Of a stretch of 64,000 nt of DNA, positions 14,001-26,000 are shown piece by piece. A program made the translations under genes and the position numbers. Below the pieces are notes generated by a model, which worked only from the letters and a program-made list of their open reading frames with translations, ran no database searches and was not told the origin of the DNA. This stretch comes from Mixophyes australis. Its lineage: Eukaryota; Chordata; Amphibia; Anura; Limnodynastidae. The stretch lies in assembly GCA_036250195.1 (NCBI GenBank), contig JAVHZZ010000008.1, positions 8,484,434 through 8,548,433 of the forward strand, in the 5' to 3' direction. Each line of letters opens with the position of its first letter. Positions within the stretch are counted from its first letter, which is position 1.

Positions 14001-17000
14001 ATGTTACAGAACAAACATTCAGAATTCAGATGATTGTGTTTATTTATGAGACACAAAAACATGCCCTATTTCCATTCATATTAAAGCATGTCTGACCCAC
14101 TGGAATCCATGAAATAGCAAAATGCCGGGATCAACTTATTAATTTGCTCGTTATATGCATAGATTTAAGGGATGTTTAATTGATTGACAGGACTTTATCT
14201 ATAGATTATGACCTGTTTCCCCTCTCCTGCACCTTCGTACCTCCCGTCTTATACCCATATGCCTCACAGCGCTGGGGTCATGAGTTTGATTCCTGACCAT
14301 GGCCTTATCTGTGTGGAGTTTGTATGTTCTCCCCGTGTTTGCGTGGGTTTCCTCCGGGTGCTCCGGTTTCCTCCCACACTCCAAAAACATACTAGTAGGT
14401 TAATTGGCCGCTATCAAAATTGACCTTAGACTCTCTGTTTGTGTGTGTTTGTTAGGGACTTTAGACTGTAATCCCCAATGGGGCAGGGACTGATGTGAAT
14501 GAGTTCTCTGTACAGCGCTGCGGAATTAGTGCCGCTATATAAATAAATGGTGATGATGTCTCCCTGGGCACTCTCTGCTCTAGACATCATTCTGTCGTGC
14601 TGCTCGCTGGCTCCTGCTCATCACCTCCAGTCATTCTGCCCTATTGACAGCCCCCTGCTAGTTACTGGCCTTTTATTGTATCTATTTTAAAAACATGTTA
14701 ACTGTGTTCCAAAATGTAACACTTGTTACTTTGCCATTTTTTTTCTGTTTTGTATCCCATCGCCTGTTCAGATTGTAAGCTCTTTGGAACAGGGCCCTCT
14801 GTCTAATATTTATCCTCTGTTAACCACTATTGTAGTGTTTTACTTAATATTGTAATGTGCTGAACACATCATGTGGCACCATGTTAACTTACATACAATA
14901 TAATCGTGAGAAAGCAGCTGGGTGTTTTATCCTCCTCTGACCACCAGATGGCACTGCAGACAGTGATAAAATTTAATTTGAGTCAGTGTGTACTTGCTGC
15001 ATACTCCTTTCTGAGCAAAGTCTATACGGAAATCTTATCTTGGCCCTATTCTGTCTAGATTGTTTAGCGTAAGGGAGAATAATGGCAGTAGTAGTATTAA
15101 GCGCATATTACGCAGCGCTGGGGGGAGATGTAGTCAAACTCACTGGAGCTTACAATCTAAATTCCCCATTTTGCGCACGCTCTTGCTCACATACAAACTC
15201 CACACAGATAGGGCCTTGGTTGGAATCAATCTCATGACCCCGGTGCAGTGAGGCAGCAATGCTAACCACTGTGCATCCAGTAGCTACACAAAGCGCCATC
15301 ATGTATTTTCTATTGTGAAAATGAAAACTTGAGTCATCTTTTCCGCTTTGCCTGATCAGGTGGTCGGTCAGTGTGTACTCAATAAACATTTGATTTGACA
15401 TAGGGAAAAATAAAAGCTATCTAGAAATGAGCAAAACCTCGTAGGCACAAACTGGTTTATTGATTTCAAACAAAAAGAAAATATTAATACTTTTAATGAA
15501 CAACATTTAAATTGGTGCTTTCCAATTCCAGTCCTCCCTCCCCCTAGCAGGTCAGGTTTTAAGAATATCCATTCTTCAGCACAGGCATTTGATTTAAAAT
15601 CAAAGCCACCTGTGCTCAAGCAGGATATCCTTAAAACCTGGAATGTTAGAGGAGATTGAGTACCGGAGTTGGGAAACGTCCATGTAAATAGTGAGTGAAT
15701 GTTGTTGTTTGTTCCCCAAAGTACTTGGTGCATATTTTTTTTAATGAGAACTAACAGCCACATGATGACTTCATCTGTGCTCAAGCAGGGAGATGTCATA
15801 TAATATCGTAAGTCTTGAACTTTATTATAAAAAACACATTTAGTCTCTTAATTCCTGTATGAAAACATTTACTGGTTATATACAAAGTTTGATGAGTAAC
15901 ATTACAGACTGTGTCCAGATCTCTTTATCAGAACCGCAGAGCGGGATTGAGGGGTTAATGACAGCTGTGTATACAAAGCTGTGTCATTTTGCACCAAGTA
16001 ACTCTAAGCCCCGGAGCACATCTGCGTCCCTCTGATTTGGTTCTGGTGTCCAGCGATCAGGATGTAGAGGGCAGCAGCTGGCAGCCTGTGTGGGGCAGAG
16101 GCTGGTACTTCTCTAGTTAGACCCTCTCTGCTGACAGATGTGGTTCCAAGCCCTCAGCCTGCATCCAGGTCTGTGTAACTGATCACATCCCGCAGCAGAA
16201 AACACATTTGCCGGCTCGACATCAAGAAGACAACATCCTAGGGAACAATATAGGCCCAAGGTCATCGGAGGAAATCCATGTGGAGAGCGGATTTTAAGCT
16301 TCCTGTAGAGTAACGACGTCCGTCAGTGATGCTGGTTTACTGAAGTGCATCTCTACAAGCCATGGTACAAGGGGGGATTCCAGGTAAGATGCAGCATTCG
16401 TCTTGTCAGTTTCACTGTGTTCTGTAAAGCTTGTTACATGAAATCACAGTAATCCATCTCATTACACTGTATCAGGCAGTTTGTGCTGTAGGGACTCCTC
16501 CGTTACTTCATTAGCACATTATCCCAGGAATTACCACCCTTGTGTCTCTTTGTGTCTTGTTAGATTGTTTATCACTTGTTTGTGTCCTATGCTGCCTGTT
16601 TCTCGCTGTATCTCCTGGGCAGATACAATGTATGTTTCAGAAATGTTCACATAAGGAAACTGTGTCTTTAAATCAACCCTCAAAGTGCCTTATACTCTAA
16701 TCCCAAATCCCAGCTATATCTGGCGTTTGTCTCTATATCGGTGTGTTCCTAATGAACGTGCCGTGTTAAATAATTATTTTCCTTCGCTGATGTTCTGGGG
16801 TAGAGATGCAGAATGTAATTTGTGTAAGACAGAGCAGCGACTCTGTGACACATGACAAGTAAATTGATGTATGCGGCGCTGTAGAGAAGAGTTCATAACT
16901 ATTCATAATTTAATCTAGAAATGCCTGAGAGGGATGGTGCACAGAACGTACCGGCGGAGGGAAGAACGTAAATGTATCCATACAAACTCTGGGACCCCCC

Positions 17001-20000
17001 CCCAGACTCTCTGTATAGGAGGGCCCCCCCCCCAGACTCTCTGTATGGGAGGGCCCCCCCCCCAGACTCTCTGTATGGGAGGGCCCCCCCCCCCAGACTC
17101 TCTGTATGGGAGGGCGCCCCCCCCCCCCAGACTCTCTGTATGGGAGGGCCCCCCCCCCCCCAGACTCTCTGTATGGGAGGGCCCCCCCCCCCCCAGACTC
17201 TCTGTATGGGAGGGCCCCCCCCCCCCCCAGACTCTCTGTATGGGAGGGCCCCCCCCCCCCAGACTCTCTGTATGGGAGGGCCCCCCCCCCCCCCAGACTC
17301 TCTGTATAGGAGGGGGCTCCCCCAGACTCTCTGTATAGGAGGGCCCCCCTCCAGACTCTCTGTATAGGAGGCCCCCCCCAGACTCTCTGTATGGGAGGGC
17401 CCCCCCCCCAGACTCTCTGTATGGGAGGGCCCCCCCCCCAGACTCTCTGTATGGGAGGGGCCCCCCCCCCAGACTCTCTGTATGGGAGGGCCCCCTCCCC
17501 AGACTCTCTGTATGGGAGGGCCCCCCCCCCCCCCAGACTCTCTGTATGGGAGGGCCCCCCCCCCCCCCCAGACTCTCTGTATGGGAGGGCCCCCCCCCCC
17601 CCCCCAGACTCTCTGTATGGGAGGGCCCCCCCCCCCCCCAGACTCTCTGTATGGGAGGGCCCCCCCCCCCCAGACTCTCTGTATGGGAGGGCCCCCCCCC
17701 CCCCCAGACTCTCTGTATGGGAGGGCCCCCCCCCCCCAGACTCTCTGTATAGGAGGGCCCCCCTCCAGACTCTCTGTATAGGAGGCCCCCCCCAGACTCT
17801 CTGTATGGGAGGGCCCCCCCCCCCAGACTCTCTGTATGGGAGGGCCCCCCCCCCAGACTCTCTGTATGGGAGGGGCCCCCCCCCCCCCCAGACTCTCTGT
17901 ATGGGAGGGCCCCCTCCCCAGACTCTCTGTATGGGAGGGCCCCCCCCCCCCCCCCCCCAGACTCTCTGTATAGGAGGGCTCCCCCCCCCAGACTCTCTGT
18001 ATAGGAGGGCCCCCCCCCAGACTCTCTGTATAGGAGGGCCCCCCCTCAAGACTCTCTGTATAGGAGGGGGCTCCCCAAACCGGTTTCTCTGTCAACGCTG
18101 TGATTGGTTAAACTATTGATCCTTCACTATTATACGGAGTTTCAGAGAACATCTACTCCGGATATCGCTCTACACCAGTCCTGGGGGACATTTGCTCTGC
18201 AGCTGTTTTGGGATTACGTCCAGTGCTGCAAGTTGCGGTTATTGATCAGGAACACGGTTTCCTTAAACTAGAACTAAAGTAAAAAAAAAAAAAAACACAT
18301 GGAAGACTTTGTTTTAAACCTCAATGAATGCGGAATGTATCCTGGAAAGGTGATATAAGTGGAGTCTGATTAAGAACCCACAGGCACTATGCAAAATACT
18401 GGCTTTAACCCCACCCCACCCCCCTCCTTCCCCCCTCTTTGTAAAAAAAAAAACAAAATACAAAAATGGGCTCTAGTCATTGGGCCCTAAGCAGGAGCCT
18501 AGGGTACCTAATGGAGGATCCGGTTCTGGATATACGAATGTTTTATTCAGACTTTACACCGCCTAAAATGTAAAATTTAGTTTTGGCCGGCGTTTTCGAA
18601 GTTCTGATGAAGTTATAAGTTAGACTTTGCCTGGGGTGCAGGAGGTATCATGTGCTCTGGTCCCCAACCAAAGTACCTCAGGTCCGCTTGAGCTGTTTAA
18701 AAATAAACAAGGTACAGTATGCAGGGCTGTTTATTGCTTGGTGGCAGTCAGTGTCTAAGGATGTGCCAGCACTCTGCAGCGTGCAGCAAGCAACGTCCGA
18801 TTTAATTAGTTATGAGCCAGGAATGTAGTATATGATCACTATTACCATGAGTTTCCTTTTGTAGCTCTGTGTAAAGTCAGACATTATCCCGCTGCTCCAT
18901 TAGAGGGCTGGAGCTCCTCCCACATTGTTAGGCCTCTGCAGCTTTTGACCTATAATAGATCCCATAGAACAGTTACCTGAGCTACTGTGATGTCATTGGC
19001 CCTGCCCCTCTATGAATGAACACGCCCACACAGTTCATTTCTGCAGAGCAAGGCTGGCAAGCTGTGGGTCACTCTGTGTCTGCCCTGTGTCTGCTTCCTT
19101 CCTCACATGACGACCTCCTGCAAATATAAACACTCCAGTTATTTCATGTATAGTATTTAGCTCTGTAATACACAGACTTTGACGTACAATTTCCCCTTCC
19201 CTACTCCACAATCTCCAGCCATCGGGTTTTCTCTCTACCCAGAAGTGCATTTAAATATAATTTTCATTATATGCCCCCTTCCTTATAACACAGTCACAAG
19301 AACACCAGTTTTGCCCTGTGTTGTACAGAGGGAGCACTGTATAGAGCCAAATATTGGCTTTAAATTTGATCTGGAGAACATATTAGTGGCCACGGTTTTC
19401 ACACGATCAGTGACCATAATTGAAACCATAAGATGCAATTACTTTAAAGGCAGCCTATATCATAGCTTCCCATATGTTGGGGGGGGGGGCGGGTGGGGTT
19501 GTTTAAAAAACAAAATAAACTAATGAGAATACACAACAGACACTGAGTACACAGATTGTGTATCCTTTGTTATGGCCCTTTTATTGCTGTAAATGTGAAT
19601 TACTGTCTTTTTATGTGAAGTGCAGACCACCAGTGACTGTCCAGCTTGGGGAACTACATCTCCCAGCATAACCCCTTGAAGGGCTGGTGATTGCCTGTCT
19701 GTGTCACGCTCTGTGTACGCTGTGAAGTGCCCGGAGATGTTCCAATCACCGCTAATCCCCCCTCTCCACTCGCTAAACTCCTGGTGTGTGAATGGGAGAA
19801 TTGATTAACTCCCCGCAGTGCGCTCCCGGCTGTGTTGCAGGTGGATAGAATCAGAGATTCCCTCCCAGTAATCAATAGGACTCCGCTCTGCGCTGATAGT
19901 AACTCCGGGGAAGGATGTCACAGATTATCTGTAGGCTGCACGGAGGGAACACAGCAAAAATAAAGAAAAAGCTTTTTTTCCGGTTAGATTTAGATTTAAT

Positions 20001-23000
20001 TATCTTGTGAAAAATAATGCTGCCTTGGTCGCTGATGTCATTTTGCTCTTAGGACTTTGGGAAAATATTTTGGTCCCCCCCCCCCTCCCCCTTCCTCATC
20101 ATCTCTTCAGTTCATTAATATGATTATATTTGTTTCTACAAAGTGACACTTTTACTGCAGGATTAGATTGTGCTGACGGCTGCAGCGCGTCTTACTGCGG
20201 TTATCATCAATAAAACAATAATACAAGGCTACAACACTTCTCTGCATTCAGGAGGTGAATAAATCTTCCAGTGAATTCCAGAACACAGTTATTTTAGTGT
20301 TTTCCCCACCTAGAGACTTCAGAGTAACAGAGAGCGGGATTTAACTCTGATGTGAGTGTTTTGGCTCTGGCATTTAGGCATGGATAGGCTTTATCTATAC
20401 TCCATTAATTGTTCTGTTATGACCATCTCGGGAAAACCAATGAAGAAATGCTTTAACTGTTATCAATTATAAAGAAACAATCATCATCATCAGTTATTTA
20501 TATAGCGCCACTAATTAGGCAGCGCTGTACAGAGAACTCATTCACATCAGTTCCTGCCCCATTGGAGCTTACAGTCTAAATTCCCTAACATACATACACA
20601 GACAGAGAGAGAGAGAGACTAGTGTCAATTTTGATAGCAACCAATTAACCTACCAGTATGTTTTTGGAGTGTGGGAGGTAACCGGAGCACCCGGCGGAAA
20701 CCCACGCAAACACGGGGAGAACATACAAACTCCACACAGATAAGGCCATGGTTGGGAATCTAACTTATGACCCCAGTGCTGTGAGGCAGAAGTGCTAACC
20801 ACTAGGCCACTGTGCTGCCCCAACAATGAAAAGGATCAATGAAAAAATTCTCTATTTACTCATTTATTTTATTATTATGGGAAGTGATAGTCCAAATCTG
20901 TGCTCCCCGCTACAAGAAAAGCAGTTGTGACAAGTTGTGTAATGCCAGCTCTCATCCTACCCACTTCTACAATCTCTGTGGGAGCAACAGGAAACACAAC
21001 ATAGCAATTGAACATTGGGGAACGTGCTTTGTTTGAAAAAATAATAGCAATGATTTGGGCCTTACCATCTTAGTTCTGCTCTAGGATGTGTTCTGTACAT
21101 CATAATCCCCCTCATCAGTATCGCCAATGACAACGCTAGATGTATAATAAACATCTTCACTTTTAAATTTGGAACTTCCATCTGGTTTATCAGCTCAGGG
21201 CCGATGTTCTGAGCTTCGTTCACTGATAGTCTCAACTGATCCTTGTACATACCACGCAGTTGAACATCGCTATGTTAGCATGTAAAAATTCCCAATTTCT
21301 TTACGCTTATGTGTCTGCTGAAAGCCAGCTGCATCTAGGTGCATGACGGTTTCTTAATGATATGGGATGTCTGAGCATATTTGTTCTTTTTTTTTTTTTT
21401 TCCCCAGGACAGAATTTAGAAAGATCTCTTGGTGGTGGATTTTCGTCCTCACCTGATAACTTTTGTGCATAGAACGAGACTCCCATGCACAAAAATAATC
21501 AAAAGATGTTTATCCTCCTCCTCTGAATGTGACTGTCACATCATGGTATAACAATGCTTATCCTTAACTGCTTCGACTAGTCACAGGCATTTAATTGTTA
21601 TTTCATATGGTAGTTTGTTTTCACCACTGCTAGGTCCTGACATGTTGTCCACAAAGTTGTGACTAAATAAACGAAGCTCCGTGTTAGAATTTGATGACGT
21701 GGATGATGTCCATTATCATCTCACCTGTCAACATGGACGAATTTGTCCATAATTCATGAGTTTTATTAATATCTACAAAACCACCGCCTTGGTTTAAGCA
21801 GTTTGGTGGTTAGTTCTTCATGCAAGTGATCATTTCTCTATAAAATAACTGTTAGTAAATAAACTTGATATGCAATAAGCGCTTCAATTAGAGGCGATGG
21901 ACAAGACTGACTACTGATCGTGACAACTGCAAGGCCGTGTTTGTACACTAGTCGGTGCATTGTAAATGATATTGGTCCAATTGTAAAGCGCTACGGAATT
22001 TTGCTGGTGCTGTATAAATAAATGTTGATGATGATTGATATGATCACGTATTACCTGTGTATTTTGTACACCTCGTTAGATAGTGGCGTTATCGTGCGAC
22101 CAGCGAATGAATGGTGCAAGAAAAGTACAAACCAGTTGACATGTCAATATATTGCCTGGGTGTTTGTAAGGTTACATCGTAGATGGCAGAAATGACGGCT
22201 ACAGAAAACATAAAAATAGGTTTTCATGCACCAGTCTGTGTGTTGTAAGTGAATACACCAGGTGAGAGCGAATCCTTAACCCCCTCATCTCCTCTGCTCG
22301 TTCTCCCCTCTCTCCTCCTGGCCCCCTCTTCTCTCCCCCATACTTCAACTGACTCCCTCTGTGCCTGATTTTTGTTTACCCTCCCTTAGGATGTAAGCTC
22401 GTATGAGCAGGGCCCTCTTCCCTCCTGTCTCCATACCTGTTCTTCTGCTCCGTCTTTACTGCATTAGCCTGTCTGGAGTTTCTGAAGTATTGGTATTTTT
22501 TGTTTATTGTTCAGTAATGTATTGTTTACTGTTTGCGCCGCGGAAATCTTGTGGCGCCTAACAAATAAAGGATAAATAATAATAATAATATGTATTACCT
22601 GGGTATCTGAACACCTATATGGATACTGACACATACAGGAACAATGGGTTTGGTATTTATTATTTCAGTGCTGAATGAAATGCGAGCCGGGATAGGAAGT
22701 GAAGTTATGGGCAAGTTGTACAATATAAAAATAAAACAACATAAATCTATTGGACTCCAATACATACAGTAGTGAGACACTACAGGGCTAACGAAGTATG
22801 ATGCAAAATAAAAAAAATAAGCAAATGAGTTTAATGCAGCTTTGTACCAATTGTGCTCAGAACAGGAGTCGGAGGTGACTGGTACACACAGCTCACGTCA
22901 CAATCGCAGATAGTAATAGTCAGACGTGTTTCCCTAGAACAGTCCAGGAGGAATGACCACCAGGGCGGGGCTGTAAGCTCCTTTTATACCTGTGCCGTTG

Positions 23001-26000
23001 TCTTTGCTGATTGGCTTCTTTCCATGTCCTGCACTGTGATTGGCCTGATTCTTCAAGGGGCGGAGATTATTCAATGAATCTTGGGCAAATCTGGACTGGT
23101 TCACAAATTTCAGGATCTGCTGATTCCATTCGCCCGATCTCTACACGTGGACAATACTTCAGTCTACCAGAATTATTGTAATATGTTTTACATGAGGCAA
23201 TTGGCTCTAACATCCTATTTTCTCTGCTGGAAATAAAAATAATGTGTATATGGAGTCAGATCCTTTTAATACATTTATTAATCACAGGATATACAGACAT
23301 TTGGTAGAGTGGGTCTGTATTTAATGTGATAGCGGCTTTTTATGTTTCTGCACTTGGCTGTCAGAGCATCAAACTTCATTGTATCCCAGCTCCAGACAGC
23401 CGGCAAATTACTCTCTTACACCTTATTGTGCACATTTTATATATGTCAGTGTAGTGATCGTACAGAAGCTGGTACGCGGGAGAGGAACAGAACCAGTGGT
23501 TATCAGGAAAGAAACTGGCAATGGAAACAAATGCTGATATTTTGCATACTCCTAATTCTTTATAGCTGAATATTTATTGTGTTCCCTGATGTTGCTGCTC
23601 TGTGTTTTGGGAACGGACAGACCAAGAAGTGAAGTATTGGCCGTGTTGCCGTTTCATACTTAACTAGAAACTTTAACTTTGGGTCAGTTTCAGGTATTAA
23701 ACTTGTGTCCCTTTTTAATGTCCCTGTTTTACAGTACTGACCAACAGCACAATAAATACAATATTTATTTGGGCAGCACGGTGGCTCAGTGGTTAGCACT
23801 TTTGCCTCACAGTACTGGGGTCATGAGTTCTATTCCCGACCATGGCCTTATCTGTGTGGAGTTTGTATGTTCTACCCGTGTTTGCGTGGGTTTCCTCCGG
23901 GTGCTCTGGTTTCCTCCCACATTCCAAAAACATACTGGTAGGTTAATTGGCTGCTATTAAATTGTCCTTAGTCAGTGTGTGTGTGTGTGTGTGTGTGTTA
24001 GGAAATTTGGACTGTAAGCTCCAATGGGCCAGGGACTGATGTGGGTGCTTTCTCTGTAGACTGCACCAGTTGTACATTGGCGTAACTGAGCCCTCAATTT
24101 GGGGACTGTCCAGTTGGGAGAGAGACGTTGTCAGGATTCCTTGGAGCACTGCGCTTGGCACAGGGTTTATGAAGTGGACGTGGTTTACGTGGATCTGGGT
24201 GCTTTGCTTTGTGCAGATTTTGTCTGGATAAATATTGGGATCTACAGGACTGCAGACAAATTGCATTTATATATGGGACATGGTTTTTCCCCTCTTGTGT
24301 ATTAATGTTTGCTGCTGGTGCTTCAGTCTCTGAGAGATTGGACACTATTAAGATGACCTTTCCTTCATCGTATATCTCCAGGGAAGCATTGCAGCCGTGT
24401 AGGTCAGCGCTTGGTGATCCATGAGACGTCGGCTCCTGAGGACGCAGAGAGCTCTGTCTTTGTGTGATAACAAATGCTGTTTCCTCTGGTGGTTTATATT
24501 GTATATCCAGCAAGAAGTAGCCGCTAACTGCCCCTGTGTCTTTATAAACAATATCACAAATGTGACGGTTTATCAACTTGTGCAAAATCTGTTCCAGTGA
24601 AACGTGTTTTTTCTTGCCAAATATATAAAGAAACGTTATAAACGAATAGCAACTAAGATGTACGTGTGTGTATATATAATATATATATAAAATATATTAG
24701 TGCATCTGGCACAACTGTTTAGATTGGGCTCACTATACCCTTGCCCTGAATATCATTTCCCCTGCAGGGTCCCCGATATCCGGTGACTTTGCAGAAACCA
24801 ATGCTTGATGCATTTACCCCCCAGACTTTCCTGGAGATCAGACAGTTTGGTTAAGATCACTGTTCCATTATCTGCTAACTAGGTAAATGCATAGGGCGGT
24901 ACTGACGTGTACTTGTCCTTGCAACAATCACCTATTTTCCCACAATATACATAATGGAGCAGGTAGTGTTGGATAGAGGGATGTTATTATGTTGTAGAAC
25001 TCTCAAGAATTGTGCAGGAGTTCTAAGTCCAGCTCTGCATGTATTGTGTTGTATTGTGTTGTATTGCTCACTGCGATCGTCCAACGATCGTCGCCTCTCT
25101 TCCCCTCTGATTACCTCCTCTCACGCACGTATCCAAGACTTCTCCCGCGCCGAACCCCTCCATTGGAACAAGCTCCCCCGCTCCATCAGAACTTCCCCTA
25201 ATCTGTCCTCTTTCAAACGAACATTAAAAACCCACCTTTTCCTTAAAGCCTTCCAGTCTCATGCCTAAACTCCCACCGGTCGGCTACCTCTCTTTCTCAT
25301 CCCTTCTTCCCCTTCCTCGACTCCGTCTCCGTTTCTCCCGTCTCTCCGTCTCATCCATGTGTCTGTCTGTCTTCCCCTCCCTTTAGATTGTTCGCTCCTT
25401 TGAGCAGGGCTCTCCTACCTCCTGTTTCCATCACTTTTAACTGTGCTCTCCAGCTACTCAGCTCACCTCCTCTCAGTCCCTCTGCCCTCTGTCTCCTCTC
25501 GTTTCTCTCCGCTCCCCTCAGTGACTCTCAACCTGTCATCCGTGCCCACCCTCTTGGGCCATAGTTACCTGCCTATACTCACTTTTCCCCTCCCTCCCTC
25601 TCTTTCATGCTGTGCCTGAGCCCCCAGAGTTATAGTGCTTACTGTTACTTGTACTGTGCTGTTTCACCTTGTACTGTGCCATTGTTTGTCCTTGTACGGC
25701 GCTACGGATACTTTGTGGCGCCCTATAAATAAAAATTAATAATAATAATAATAATAATTGTATTGTATTGTATTTGTAGTACGGTGTTTACTGCAGTTTG
25801 ATGTTTTAAAATCTGTGTTATGGTGATAGCAGTTGATATAATTGTTTTTATTTAACACTCTTAATTTTAGGTCATTTTTACGGCTTAACCAACGGCTTTG
25901 TGGTTGTCATCGAACCTGACAATTTAGTGCCGCTGGGGGTCTGGTGACTATACCCGAGCGCCTATAAGGTTTTCTATGACTGAAAGACTGTCTGCTTTGT

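Noticed and set aside
16899..18119. Glycine/proline-rich frames up to 398 codons
   Set aside because: They are translations of the C-rich minisatellite, open in several frames on both strands because the unit lacks stop codons.
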